Assembly (NCBI GenBank): GCA_947629455.1
Contig: CANRDT010000014.1
Coordinates: forward strand, 1-54,241
From: an uncultured Ruminococcus sp.
GTDB lineage: Bacteria > Bacillota > Clostridia > Oscillospirales > Ruminococcaceae
Direction of reading: 5' to 3'
DNA: 54,241 bases
The first letter of the stretch is position 1; every line of letters starts with the position of its first letter. Below are positions 17,101 to 25,085 of the stretch, one piece after another. Under the pieces are notes generated by a model. The model did no database searches, was not told the origin of the DNA, and saw nothing but the letters and a program-made list of their open reading frames with translations. The translations under genes were made by a program, and so were the position numbers.

Positions 17101-17446
17101 TATTTTTTTTGGAAAAGAGAAATTCCTCTTCGCGCTCGGGCGTTTTGCTGACCGACGTAACAATATCGAGCTCGCCGTTTTTCAGCATTTCAAGGCAGTC
17201 GGAATATGATTTTTCATATCCGATATATTCGTAGCTGAAATTTGTATGCACCGAGATCTCCTGCAAAAGGTCGTAGCCGTAGCCGCTCAGTTCTCCGTCA
17301 TCATTTTTTTCGTGGTATCCCGAAAACTCGAAAAATCCGACCCTTATCTTTTGTCTGCCGCTGACCGCTCCGTCGGCGAACGCCGCAAGGGAAGAGGTAA
17401 GTCCCACGATCACGGCGGCAGCCGCGCTCAGAATTTTGCGTATCAT
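14198..17446 (-). CDS. BvgS/EvgS-like hybrid sensor histidine kinase
   Basis: 1082 residues. Signal peptide (1-25), two consecutive solute-binding-protein family 3 domains (about 32-255 and 278-495), one membrane helix (511-532), coiled coil, dimerisation domain with His581 in NNMSHDIRTPMNAIIGF, ATPase domain (about 690-815; NAIKF, DNGIGM, GTGLGM), and two receiver domains. Receiver 1 (about 828-945) has its acceptor in YIIDWSMPDMDG and receiver 2 (about 965-1080) in VLMDIQMPVMDG. No His-phosphotransfer domain or separate DNA-binding regulator lies next to it, so its output partner is elsewhere. The extracellular domains predict sensing of an amino acid or similar solute. It is monocistronic, with its own promoter and terminator. 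Confidence 0.94.
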   Translation of the reverse strand: MIRKILSAAAAVIVGLTSSLAAFADGAVSGRQKIRVGFFEFSGYHEKNDDGELSGYGYDLLQEISVHTNFSYEYIGYEKSYSDCLEMLKNGELDIVTSVSKTPEREEEFLFSKKNIGYNSTIMTIKAGNTDIVAGDYDTYDGITVGMLDGNSKNATFEDFAAENSFEYETLYYQTNADLIAALQDGEVDAVVSGSLRALENEWLVESFSLNPFYICTNKDNTELMRQIDQAIDLMDEYSPDWRTALNKKYYSTDTAGNIVLSASERDYIRQFKKSGKTLKILVNPGRAPYSYFEGNTAKGIYPEVFDAMLKRTSLPYEYLLPKDHKEYIEMRRQGKADIVLDYTEDHYLAEQEGYAITSSYYDTSYSLITLTKHRGDINTIALIDDYTILNKYVEKFYPDKKIQTYPDLEKCLAAVENGDADATAAYAYIAEKILRDDKKNLLSSSLLDTISVVYAINRNTENTGQLLSIMNKCVSGLNSRELTTIIRREVDIALPEQRVTLEGLIYNHPVYVIIAAAFIFAFILAIVLLIWRTSVQKRLQTDIAEATKELASKTAELEKALEAADSANRAKTTFLNNMSHDIRTPMNAIIGFTALATTHLDNKERALDYLDKISQASNHLLSLINDILDMSRIEAGKVTIEEHPANLPEILQGLRNIIQSDIHAKHMELFIDIIDVSCEDVYCDKLRINQILLNLVSNAIKFTNSGGTVSILVKQKPSEKSGYAVYEFCVRDNGIGMNEEFVKTIFEPFTRERSTTVSGIQGTGLGMAITKTIVDMMGGTIEVKSKQGEGTEFVIDLELRMASESSGVGMIKELIGFRSLVVDDDLVSCQSVASMLRHIGMRAEWTISGREAVVRAEEAEDLEDPFHVYIIDWSMPDMDGIETVRQIRRVVGEESPIILMSAYDWADIEKEAREAGVTDFISKPLFVSDLHRTLENSLGKRVDEEKPPEQNDYSFKGKRILLTEDNELNREIATEILEEAGFDVECAQNGQEACDMISDKHKKYDLVLMDIQMPVMDGYEATHRIRSMEDKELAEIPIIAMTANAFEEDKKRVLESGMNGYLPKPIDIKKMMKTLGEVLTK

Positions 17447-17577
17447 TTATTTTCTCTCCGTTTATCAGTTTTTGTTATCGGCAGCGTCCTGCGATCCGTG
17501 CTGACGTACATATGAAAGCCATATTTTCAGTCACGCATTACGATGATCCCATTCGCAAAAGCCATTCTGCCAATTTA

Positions 17578-17606
17578 ATTATAACACACGCAAACCGCCC
17601 TGTCAA
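17578..17606 (-). promoter_or_regulatory. Promoter of the hybrid kinase gene
   Basis: Minus strand -35 TTGACA (17601-17606), 17-bp spacer, -10 TATAAT (17578-17583). It is a consensus match about 130 nt upstream of the ATG. Confidence 0.8.
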
Positions 17607-17764
17607 CGGCTCAGCAGGCGTTCGGAGCGCATTTCATTTTCGCTTTTTTATAATTTAAGGATTATTTAATAATTTGGGAGTTTATGTGTATGAAGAAAAC
17701 GGCGGAATGTTTATGTTTTTTTTAAGTTTGGGAAAAATAGCGTTTTAGGATATAGCTGCCGCCA

Positions 17765-18190
17765 TAAATGGCGGCTGTGACAAATGCCTTTCATAGTAGG
17801 GAAAGCGTTTAGAAGTAAGAAGTAAGAGGACAGAAGTAAGAGGACAGAAGTAAGAATTGGTCACTGTGACTTTCTATCGCAATAAATTCTAACCGCCCGA
17901 TTTCCAAGGTCTATGCCCTCCGCCGCAAGCGGCGGAGGGAAAGTTCACATCAACCAAACTCAGGGGACGCCCTCTCTTACAGGTCGTCCCCTCTTTCAAA
18001 ACAGTCCACCGGACTGTTTTGAAATTCACCCCTTGCGGAGCGCAGACGGTAGGGGTATTTCGCCGCCTGCGGGCGGCGACAAGGGACGCTGTCCCTTGAC
18101 CCTGCAAGCCTTTTTAAGGAAAAGGCTTGATCCAAAACCTTTTTAATATGCAAACTTCATTTTCAACACAACTGCGGCGCGTGAAATCAA
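17765..18190 (-). repeat. Composite intergenic repeat, copy 2 (inverted)
   Basis: Mosaic of blocks found elsewhere in the window. TGACAAATGCCTTTCATAG is also at 51311. A heptamer array runs from 17816 to 17857. CAGTCCACCGGACTG is also at 51375. ACCGCCCGATTTCC is shared with 36547 and 51562. The hairpin CCTTTTTAAGGAAAAGG and a terminal GCGTGAAATCA complete it. Open frames inside it are repeat artefacts. The remainder of the 17447-18361 gap holds the two promoters and no supported gene. Confidence 0.8.
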
Positions 18191-18229
18191 AGTTTGTTAG
18201 CGCTCTTAATTCTTATCCTAATTGCCCAT

Positions 18230-18258
18230 TTGACAAAATCCGCCTGATATGCTATAAT
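18230..18258 (+). promoter_or_regulatory. Promoter of the MATE transporter gene
   Basis: TTGACA (18230-18235), 17-bp spacer, TATAAT (18253-18258), a perfect consensus. It leaves a leader of about 95 nt before the ATG. Confidence 0.85.
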
Positions 18259-18292
18259 TATAACAGATAAAATCAAAAGTATAAAAATTATC

Positions 18293-18349
18293 GGGACGCC
18301 TTGCTTTCGGGGACGTCCCATTTGTTCCGCAAAACGGCACTGCGGACAA
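18293..18349 (+). promoter_or_regulatory. Structured 5' leader of the MATE gene (two hairpins)
   Basis: GGGACG (18293-18298) pairs with CGTCCC (18314-18319). TTGTTCCGCA (18322-18331) pairs with TGCGGACAA (18341-18349) with one bulge. The second hairpin ends next to the GGGAG ribosome site. Drug/metabolite exporters are often controlled by riboswitches or attenuation, but no known riboswitch class is recognised with certainty; the GGGACG boxes only vaguely recall guanidine-II loops. Confidence 0.45.
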
Positions 18350-18361
18350 GGGAGAAAAATA

Positions 18362-19717
18362 ATGACACAGTACGAAAAAATGACAAAAACGCCGATACCG
18401 AAACTTATTCTTAAACTGTCGGTGCCGACGATCATCTCAATGCTCGTCACCAATATCTACAATCTGGTGGATACCGCGTTCGTCGGCAGACTCGGCAACA
18501 GCGCGAGCGGCGCGGTCGGTATAGTATTCGGATTTATGGCGATAATACAGGCGTTTGGATTTATGTTCGGACAAGGCTCGGGCAGTATCATCTCGCGCTT
18601 TCTCGGTCAGCAGGATAAGGATAAAGCGTCCATACACGCATCGCTCGGTTTTCTGTCCTCATTCTGCTGCGGACTGCTGATAACGCTTGTGGGATTCATC
18701 TTTCTTGACGATTTTGTAATGCTCCTCGGCAGCACCGATACAATTGCCCCCTACGCCAAGACCTACATAAAATATATCCTCGTGGCTGCGCCGTTTATGA
18801 GCTCCAGCCTTACCCTTAACAATATCCTGCGGTACGAGGGCAGAGCCGCTCTCGGTATGATCGGTCTTATGACGGGAGCGGTGCTCAATATCATCGGCGA
18901 CCCCATATTTATGTTTTATCTGGATATGGGTATCGGCGGCGCGGGGCTTTCCACCGCGATAAGTCAGTTTGTCAGCTGGTGTATCCTTGCCGCAATGTTC
19001 CTGAGCGGCAAAACGGATACCCGACTCGGCGTAAGTCAGCTCAAAAGATCCTCGGCGGCAATGCTCCTCAATATTATGGCGACGGGATTCCCAAGCCTGC
19101 TCAGACAGGGACTCAACAGCATTACCACCGTTATGCTCAACTCCTACTGCGGAATTTACGGCGACGACGCGGCTGTCGCCGCTATGAGCATCGTCACAAG
19201 AATAGTGTTCTTCGCGTTCTCGATCGCGCTCGGTATCGGACAGGGTTTCCAGCCGGTCGCAGGTTTCAACTACGGCGCAGGGAAATATGCACGTCTGCGA
19301 AAAGCGTTTGCATTTACTGTTATCATCTCCGAATGTATAATCATTGTCGGCTGCACCGCGCTTTTCGTATTCTCGGGCGGTCTTATCGGCATTTTCCGCG
19401 ACGATGAGGAGGTTATCCGTATCGGCGTTCGTGCGCTGAGATTGCAGGCGCTGTCACAGCTTGCGCTTCCGCCGTGTATGGCGATAGAAATGCTTTTCCA
19501 GAGTACCGGTCAGAGGCTCGGCGCGTCAATACTTTCATCACTGCGCAGCGGACTGCTCTTTATCCCTGCTCTGGTACTGCTTTCTCACCTGCGAGGACTT
19601 TCCGGCATACAGGAGGCGCAGCCCGTTTCGCTGCTCATCTCCCTGCCGCTCACTATACCGTTCGGTATCGTCTTTTTCAGACGTCTGCCGCGCGAGGATA
19701 AAGACGATCCGACTTAA
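18362..19717 (+). CDS. MATE-family multidrug/metabolite efflux protein
   Basis: 451 residues with about twelve hydrophobic helices in two halves, the standard MATE length and layout. The N-terminus (TPIPKLILKLSVPTIISMLV) and the NLVDTAFVGRLG block are typical of clostridial MATE proteins (DinF/NorM superfamily), which export cationic compounds in exchange for Na+ or H+. Start ATG behind GGGAG. It is a single gene with its own promoter, a structured leader and a shared downstream terminator. The substrate cannot be told from sequence. Confidence 0.93.
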   Translation: MTQYEKMTKTPIPKLILKLSVPTIISMLVTNIYNLVDTAFVGRLGNSASGAVGIVFGFMAIIQAFGFMFGQGSGSIISRFLGQQDKDKASIHASLGFLSSFCCGLLITLVGFIFLDDFVMLLGSTDTIAPYAKTYIKYILVAAPFMSSSLTLNNILRYEGRAALGMIGLMTGAVLNIIGDPIFMFYLDMGIGGAGLSTAISQFVSWCILAAMFLSGKTDTRLGVSQLKRSSAAMLLNIMATGFPSLLRQGLNSITTVMLNSYCGIYGDDAAVAAMSIVTRIVFFAFSIALGIGQGFQPVAGFNYGAGKYARLRKAFAFTVIISECIIIVGCTALFVFSGGLIGIFRDDEEVIRIGVRALRLQALSQLALPPCMAIEMLFQSTGQRLGASILSSLRSGLLFIPALVLLSHLRGLSGIQEAQPVSLLISLPLTIPFGIVFFRRLPREDKDDPT

Positions 19718-19753
19718 ACTTATCCGTATGACCGCGATCATCTCAAAAAAGTA

Positions 19754-19787
19754 CAAAAAAGCGGACAGTTATGGCTGCCCGTTTTTT
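19754..19787. terminator. Bidirectional terminator between convergent genes
   Basis: An A-rich run, a GCGGACAG/CTGCCCGT imperfect stem with a 6-nt loop, then TTTTTT. It separates the MATE gene (plus) from the convergent anti-sigma-like gene (minus). Confidence 0.7.
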
Positions 19788-19825
19788 GATATTCTATATA
19801 TTTTTTATATTTTTTGTTCTGCACA

Positions 19826-21184
19826 TCAAAGAATACACCACGCCATTGAAGTAGGGACAGCCATACTGCCGATATTTTCCGCACCATTTTCCAATTCTTT
19901 TTTCTGTTCCTCATCAGGCAGCAGTTCGATATACCAACAATGCCCGTTCAGCTCCATTCTGACCAGATAATCGGCGTCGCTTGCGAAAAAACCGTCCGAA
20001 TCGCGGTCGTTGACTTCAAGCATAAGAGGACCGTATTTTGCGGCGATCTTGTCCGTGGTGTCCCCTGCATATATCCCGTCCGATATTCTTCCGCCCGTCT
20101 CGACCTCAACTACCAGCGGATAAGGGTCGGGCAGCTCCTCTGCGCTGTCCTCCGAAACGTTCGGCTCGGACGGCATATTCGGCATATTGTAAACCTCTAC
20201 GGGAAAATAGTACCTGATATTCGGCAGCAGCTCGTCATTTGACATTTCATATCCCGGTCTGACAAGCCCCTCGTTCACATATTTCATTGAATAATCGCCC
20301 TTGAACAGATCGCCCGACAATTCGGAAAATTTTATATCCGCAATATCCGCCGCTCCCGGGATATTGCCGTCCGCTGTGAGATAACGCTCCGAATAAAGAC
20401 CGTTCATATACCAGCTCACCGCCTGCTGAACGTTCAGCGCCTCCGTATCGGGATCCTGCCAGCCGACACCCGTCATATCTCCCTCCGATCTCAGATGAAC
20501 GGCGCTTACCCCTCCGTCGGTCTGAACATAACAATAGGTATTTGTGTATGTGATATTCAGCCTTTGATCCTGCTCGTTATCGGTATCATTACCGCTGCTC
20601 GGCAAAAGGTCGATCTCGCCCGTGTATTCGATAAGCTTTTCAAGCAGACTGTCGGGAAAAAGTCCGACGCTGCTGACGGTTATCCCCTCAAACAACCCGT
20701 CGTCGCATAATTCAAACCCATCAAGAAACGCCTCATCGGCGGCAATGTCACATTCATATATTCCGCCGTCTCTCGTAATAAATCGAATATGATGATCGTA
20801 TTGCTTTTCGGTATCGGGCGAGCTGCTTTCGGTCAGGTAGAGAATATTTTTGAATGTAAATTTCTCCGCGCGGTCGGCAGGCAGACTTTCGCTGTTTCCG
20901 CCGTTTACATCTCCTCCGACATTCACATTTACATCTTCGCTTTCGGCGGCAGGTATGTCGGTATCCTTTAAATTCACATCGGACATCGGCAGCTTATCCT
21001 TTCCTGACAAAACGGAAACGGCGACGCAAACGGCGACCGCAGCTGCGGCAATTCCCAAAGCTGCCGCGGCAGGAGATATTTTTTCCCTGATCTGAGGGAT
21101 ATTTTTTGTTTTCGCAGACGTAAGATGTTCGCCGCGCAGTTCGTCAAGGGGAATATCCTGCAAAAGCTCATCTATTTTTCTCAT
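19826..21184 (-). CDS. Membrane-anchored anti-sigma-like protein
   Basis: 452 residues. A cytoplasmic N-terminus (MRKIDELLQDIPLDELRGEH, about 50 residues) precedes one membrane helix (about 55-78). A large acidic extracytoplasmic part of about 370 residues follows, with no recognised enzyme motif. The ATG overlaps the stop of the ECF sigma gene by 4 nt (ATGA), the usual sigma/anti-sigma arrangement. Inferred role: it holds the sigma factor at the membrane through its N-terminal segment and releases it on an external signal. There is no family assignment for the outer domain. Confidence 0.75.
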   Translation of the reverse strand: MRKIDELLQDIPLDELRGEHLTSAKTKNIPQIREKISPAAAALGIAAAAVAVCVAVSVLSGKDKLPMSDVNLKDTDIPAAESEDVNVNVGGDVNGGNSESLPADRAEKFTFKNILYLTESSSPDTEKQYDHHIRFITRDGGIYECDIAADEAFLDGFELCDDGLFEGITVSSVGLFPDSLLEKLIEYTGEIDLLPSSGNDTDNEQDQRLNITYTNTYCYVQTDGGVSAVHLRSEGDMTGVGWQDPDTEALNVQQAVSWYMNGLYSERYLTADGNIPGAADIADIKFSELSGDLFKGDYSMKYVNEGLVRPGYEMSNDELLPNIRYYFPVEVYNMPNMPSEPNVSEDSAEELPDPYPLVVEVETGGRISDGIYAGDTTDKIAAKYGPLMLEVNDRDSDGFFASDADYLVRMELNGHCWYIELLPDEEQKKELENGAENIGSMAVPTSMAWCIL

Positions 21185-21729
21185 AATATTATGCCTCCTT
21201 CTATAAGGGCTTTTTTCAGTTTTTTTCTGCCTCGGCTGAGAATGTTCTCGACTTTCTTGGGTTTAAGATCATACTTGTCGGCGATCTCCTTTACCGCCCT
21301 GCGGAAGTAATATCTTTCTATAAATACCTCCCTGTCGGGCGAACGCATACTGCCGACACTTTCGGCTATTATTTTCATATTTATGCGTTTTGCCGTTTCG
21401 TCCTCATAATCCACTTCTATACCGAGATCGTTTTCATCGTCGGGCAGACTTTCGGCGGCGCGTCTTGCGATGAACCGTGCGCGGTCAATAGCCGTATTTC
21501 TCGCTATTATGCACAGATAATTTTTCAGACTGCTTTTATTTACGTCCAGTTCGTATCTGCATCTCCAAAGCTTATAAAAAACGTCGTTGAAGATCTCCTC
21601 CCTGTCCGTTTCCGACGCGACAAATCCCGCGATCACACTTTTCACCAATCCGCCGTACCGTTCCATTGCGAGCCTGATACCGTTTTCTCCGTCACATCTG
21701 AGTTCCTGCGCAATGCTCTCATCAGTCAA
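21181..21729 (-). CDS. ECF-type RNA polymerase sigma factor
   Basis: About 182 residues. Region 2 contains FNDVFYKLWRCRYELD and LKNYLCIIARNTAIDRAR. Region 4 contains REVFIERYYFRRAVKEIADKYDLKPKKVENILSRGRKKLKKAL. There is no in-frame ATG start. A TTG at 21727-21729, 8 nt after GGGGG, is preferred; GTG at 21730-21732 or TTG at 21745-21747 are alternatives. It is translationally coupled to the membrane protein downstream. Its target promoters are unknown. The gap 21730-22067 holds a short heptamer array (21783-21800) and AT-rich DNA only. Confidence 0.88.
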   Translation of the reverse strand: MTDESIAQELRCDGENGIRLAMERYGGLVKSVIAGFVASETDREEIFNDVFYKLWRCRYELDVNKSSLKNYLCIIARNTAIDRARFIARRAAESLPDDENDLGIEVDYEDETAKRINMKIIAESVGSMRSPDREVFIERYYFRRAVKEIADKYDLKPKKVENILSRGRKKLKKALIEGGIIL

Positions 21730-22017
21730 CACTTCCGCCCCCTTCAATTCTTGATTTCAGCAGTCAGAACGCTGCACTTTTAAGAGGTAAGAGGTAAGAC
21801 AAGGAACGCCTGCGGCGCATTATTTTAAATATTAGTCCGCTATGCAAATTTTTCTTGCTCCTTGCCTATAAAACTCTTGTTTTTGGGAAATTAATTTTGT
21901 AAAAATTGTTTCCCTGCCCCTTTTTCAGCAAATTCAAAAGCGCTTTTATTGCCGTCTGTTTATATATACGCCGCCGACATAAATATCACTCAAAAAATAT
22001 CCCGAACGATACAAAAA

Positions 22018-22042
22018 AAGAGCCGCTCTGAAAACGGCTCTT
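22018..22042 (-). terminator. Terminator of the rpmG-rplA operon
   Basis: Stem AAGAGCCG/CGGCTCTT with a 9-nt loop, followed on the minus strand by a run of seven T, 25 nt after the rplA stop. rplJ/rplL do not follow directly. Confidence 0.88.
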
Positions 22043-22067
22043 CTTATTATTCATATGTCAGCTCAGA

Positions 22068-22763
22068 TCATACGCCATATTTAGCGGTGTTTACCTTGAT
22101 ACCAACGCCCATGGTCGATGCAACTACAATGCTCTTGAGATACTGACCCTTCGCAGCGGCAGGCTTTGCCTTTACGATAGCGTCAACGAGCGTATTGAAG
22201 TTTTCCTCCAGCTTTGCAGCGCCGAAAGATGCCTTGCCGATCGGGCAGTGGATAATGTTGGTCTTGTCAAGACGATATTCGATCTTACCTGCTTTTGCGT
22301 CGGTAACAGCCTTTGCAACATCGGGAGTTACCGTGCCTGCTTTGGGGTTAGGCATAAGACCTCTCGGTCCCAGGATCTTACCCAGACGGCCTACAACGCC
22401 CATCATATCGGGCGATGCAACTACTACGTCAAAATCCATCCAGTTTTCCTTGGTGATCTTATCCACCAGATCCATACCGCCGACATACTCAGCACCGGCA
22501 GCCTTTGCGGCATCGTACTTGTCCTCTTTGCAGAACACGCAAACTCTTACCGATTTACCCGTTCCGTTGGGGAGTACGACAGCTCCTCTTACCTGCTGGT
22601 CTGCGTGTCGTGAATCAACGCCCAGACGGATATGAGCCTCAATAGTTTCATCAAATTTTGCTTTAGCGCACTTTGAAGCGAGATCGAGAGCCTCGGCAGC
22701 GTCATAAAGCTTGGATTTATCAACGACCTTAGCGGCGTCAACATATTTCTTACCGTGTTTCAT
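22068..22763 (-). CDS. rplA: Ribosomal protein L1
   Basis: 231 residues, full family length. The signature [19 protein letters not shown] is present along with the N-terminal [13 protein letters not shown]1 forms the mobile stalk of the 50S subunit and in many bacteria represses its own operon by binding mRNA. It is the last gene of the operon; the two leader elements at 22792-22829 and 23358-23389 are candidate binding sites. Confidence 0.98.
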   Translation of the reverse strand: MKHGKKYVDAAKVVDKSKLYDAAEALDLASKCAKAKFDETIEAHIRLGVDSRHADQQVRGAVVLPNGTGKSVRVCVFCKEDKYDAAKAAGAEYVGGMDLVDKITKENWMDFDVVVASPDMMGVVGRLGKILGPRGLMPNPKAGTVTPDVAKAVTDAKAGKIEYRLDKTNIIHCPIGKASFGAAKLEENFNTLVDAIVKAKPAAAKGQYLKSIVVASTMGVGIKVNTAKYGV

Positions 22764-22791
22764 TATTTATCCTCCTTATAAGTGGTAATAC

Positions 22792-22829
22792 CGACTTTAT
22801 ACAGCCGGTTAGCGGAAAAATCCTCCCAC
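22792..22829 (-). promoter_or_regulatory. Candidate r-protein leader element before rplA
   Basis: On the minus strand GTGGGAG is separated by a hairpin-forming spacer from TTACCAC, just before the rplA ribosome site. The same pair of boxes occurs before rplK. GTGG/CCAC can pair around an internal loop. It is probably the site of L1-type feedback control; this is an inference from the repetition and position. Confidence 0.5.
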
Positions 22830-22911
22830 CATCAAAGCAGACTGCGCAGGACACGTTTCCCGACGGTCTGCCCTCGGTCCTGCCGTTTAAGCGGCAGATC
22901 CGTATCTGCGG

Positions 22912-23337
22912 TCAGCCTTCTACTACAATGCCCATCGAGCGGCAGGTACCCTCGATCATACTCATTGCCGATTCAATACTTGACGCATTGAGATCGGGCA
23001 TCTTCTGCTCTGCGATCTTCTGTACCTGCTCCTTGGTGATCTTTGCCACCTTGGTCTTGTTCGGAGTACCGGAGCCGGACTCGATCTTGCACGCCTTCTT
23101 TATAAGAACAGCCGCAGGCGGAGTCTTGGTTATAAACGTAAACGAACGGTCAGCGTAAACGGTTATCACTACGGGGATAATAAGACCGATGTCATTTTTG
23201 GTCCTCTCGTTAAAATCCTTTGTGAACGCCATGATGTTTACACCGTGCTGTCCCAGTGCGGGACCTACCGGGGGCGCAGGTGTTGCCTTGCCTGCCGGGA
23301 TCTGAAGCTTAATATAGCCTACTACTTTTTGTGCCAT
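22912..23337 (-). CDS. rplK: Ribosomal protein L11
   Basis: 141 residues from the ATG at 23335-23337, with GGAGG 8 nt upstream; the open frame extends 36 codons further without support. It has the family blocks [19 protein letters not shown] and IMAFTKDFN and the C-terminal GTCRSMGI. It is part of the 50S L7/L12 stalk base and the GTPase-associated centre. Gene order nusG-rplK-rplA is conserved in bacteria. Confidence 0.97.
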   Translation of the reverse strand: MAQKVVGYIKLQIPAGKATPAPPVGPALGQHGVNIMAFTKDFNERTKNDIGLIIPVVITVYADRSFTFITKTPPAAVLIKKACKIESGSGTPNKTKVAKITKEQVQKIAEQKMPDLNASSIESAMSMIEGTCRSMGIVVEG

Positions 23338-23357
23338 CTTTCGCACCTCCATAATTT

Positions 23358-23389
23358 GTGGTAAGGCGAGCGCCGCGGCGCTCTCCCAC
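23358..23389 (-). promoter_or_regulatory. Candidate r-protein leader element before rplK
   Basis: GTGGGAG and TTACCAC boxes on the minus strand enclose a perfect 16-nt palindrome (GAGCGCCGCGGCGCTC, 23368-23383) just before the rplK ribosome site. The boxes match those before rplA. Confidence 0.5.
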
Positions 23390-23546
23390 TGTCTGAGCCG
23401 ACGACAACCAGACCGCGCACTTAAACGCACAGTCTTGTATATCAATTACTGCTCCGATAAACGTCTTTTACGGGAAAATTCCCGAAGGATCCGACAAAAG
23501 CGTCCGCTCATTTGTAAAGCCATAAAACGGACTGCCGATCGTTTCC

Positions 23547-24086
23547 TCAATACTGTTCCTCCGCCTTGATCTGCGAGATCGGCAGCGTAACGGGAGTCAT
23601 TCTGCCGAACATTGAAACAACGACCTCGACCGTCTGAGCGTCAATGTCGATACTCTGAAGCGTTCCGGGGAATCCCTCGAACGAACCGCCCGTAACAACG
23701 ACCGCATCGCCGACCTTGAAATCCACCTGAGCCGCAGTTATCTTCGGCTCTGATTCAACGCCCAGAGCGGCGACTTCCTTTTCGGTCAGCGCAACGGGTT
23801 TGGACGCAGGTCCCACGAACCCGGTAACGCCCCTGGTATTCCTTACGATATACCACGAATCGTCGTTCATCACCATCTTGACCAGCACATAGCTGGGAAA
23901 CAGTTTTCTTTCCGCCTCAGTTTCCTTATCCTCCTTGGTCTCGGTATAGATCTCCATCGGGATCGTTACCTTCGGGATAAGATCCTGAAGCTTACGGTTT
24001 TCAACAACCTTTTCGATATTCTGCTTTACCTTGTTTTCGTAACCGGAATATGTGTGTACCACATACCACTTTGCCTCTTCAGACAT
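23547..24086 (-). CDS. nusG: Transcription termination/antitermination factor NusG
   Basis: 179 residues. N-terminal NGN domain (WYVVHTYSGYENKVKQNIE; YIVRNTRGVTGFVG) and C-terminal KOW domain (VGDAVVVTGGSFEGFPG). NusG binds RNA polymerase and modulates pausing, termination and coupling to ribosomes. It lies 54 nt downstream of secE, and its position between secE and rplK is the usual one. Confidence 0.98.
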   Translation of the reverse strand: MSEEAKWYVVHTYSGYENKVKQNIEKVVENRKLQDLIPKVTIPMEIYTETKEDKETEAERKLFPSYVLVKMVMNDDSWYIVRNTRGVTGFVGPASKPVALTEKEVAALGVESEPKITAAQVDFKVGDAVVVTGGSFEGFPGTLQSIDIDAQTVEVVVSMFGRMTPVTLPISQIKAEEQY

Positions 24087-24140
24087 GATAAATACCTCCG
24101 TAAATGCTGTAAAACCGCACTTGACTGCCGCGCCTGAAGA

Positions 24141-24401
24141 TCATGCGCCGATACTCAGCATCGCCTTGATAGCCGCGGCAAGAGCCGAGTCCACGCCAAA
24201 CAGGAAAAGAGCCACTATTACCATGACCGACAGCACTATGCCGGTATTGTTGATGACCTGACTCCTGCTCGGCCATACGACCTTCTTCATTTCGGATCTG
24301 AGATCCCTGAAATACTTCTTCACTCCGCCTTTTTTCGCCTTTTCGGCTTTCTTGGCGGACTTCGCCTTAGCAGCCTTGGGATCGGCTTCTTTTTTTGCCA
24401 T
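24141..24401 (-). CDS. secE: Preprotein translocase subunit SecE
   Basis: 86 residues. A Lys/Ala-rich N-terminal extension (about 30 residues) precedes the SecE core with FRDLRSEMKKVVWPSR and one C-terminal membrane helix (NTGIVLSVMVIVALFLFGVD). It stabilises the SecYE channel. It lies 23 nt after rpmG. Confidence 0.95.
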   Translation of the reverse strand: MAKKEADPKAAKAKSAKKAEKAKKGGVKKYFRDLRSEMKKVVWPSRSQVINNTGIVLSVMVIVALFLFGVDSALAAAIKAMLSIGA

Positions 24402-24424
24402 TACAAAGCCCTCCTCCCTACGAC

Positions 24425-24574
24425 TTACTTGGTTTCCTTGTGAAGAGTGTGTTTCTTACAGAACTTGCAGTACTTATTCATCTCAAGTCTGTCCGGATCA
24501 TTCTTCTTGTTCTTCTTGGTGTTGTAATTTCTCTGCTTACATTCCGTGCAAGCCAAAGTAATCTTAACTCTCAT
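24425..24574 (-). CDS. rpmG: Ribosomal protein L33
   Basis: 49 residues ([20 protein letters not shown]...), starting at the ATG at 24572-24574 behind GGAGG. Two CxxC pairs (CTEC, CKFC) make this the zinc-binding form of L33. It is the first gene of the rpmG-secE-nusG-rplK-rplA operon. Confidence 0.96.
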   Translation of the reverse strand: MRVKITLACTECKQRNYNTKKNKKNDPDRLEMNKYCKFCKKHTLHKETK

Positions 24575-24801
24575 TTTCGGCACCTCCTGACGAAATTTAC
24601 ATTCCCGTAAAGCTCTGTTCTTTCCACTCGGCGATCGCAGCGTCTGCTTTTGCCCGATATGACTCCAAACGGACTGCGGCAGCCCGTACCCGACGACTGC
24701 CTGCGGCTCAAGCACAGACGGAATGTGTGTCTGCCTCCCTCGAATGGGTCTGTTTCTTATACATAAGCGCAAAAAAATAGACCTCACAAAGAGGTAAATT
24801 A

Positions 24802-24830
24802 ATTATACCACATCGTTATCTCAATGTCAA
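24802..24830 (-). promoter_or_regulatory. Promoter of the rpmG-secE-nusG-rplKA operon
   Basis: Minus strand TTGACA (24825-24830), 17-bp spacer, TATAAT (24802-24807), a perfect consensus. It gives a leader of about 220 nt before rpmG (24575-24795), in which no tRNA or clear riboswitch was seen. Confidence 0.88.
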
Positions 24831-25012
24831 GCAATTTTATTAATTTTCTGTAAATTTTATCCCGCAAAAATATTGCACGGGTCTTTTGTTGCCATATGAC
24901 GCAAAAAAATATCCGATACGCAAAAGCTTTTCAGCAATTAATAAGCAAACCGACACAAAAGGGCGCTATATTTAAAACAGAAGATAATATGCCGTGCAAA
25001 AAAATAATTCGC

Positions 25013-25040
25013 GTAACCTTTTTGCAAAAACGGTGTATCT
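25013..25040 (+). promoter_or_regulatory. Possible ECF-type promoter upstream of the sigma gene
   Basis: GTAACC (25013-25018), 16 bp, GTATCT (25035-25040). This is similar to the AAC/CGTA pattern of ECF-controlled promoters, about 45 nt before the sigma ATG, and suggests autoregulation. The rest of 24831-25085 holds nothing recognisable. Confidence 0.3.
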
Positions 25041-25085
25041 ATATACGAGATCACCCGAGCGCATTGAACATCGCCCGGCATTGCA

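Noticed and set aside
17693-17725. Short peptide frame MKKTAECLCFF with an upstream GGGAG
   Set aside because: No clear promoter and no gene within reach on the same strand to regulate; could be chance in AT-rich DNA.
24575-24800. tRNA gene in the leader of the rpmG-secE operon
   Set aside because: No cloverleaf or T-loop consensus was found by eye in either strand.
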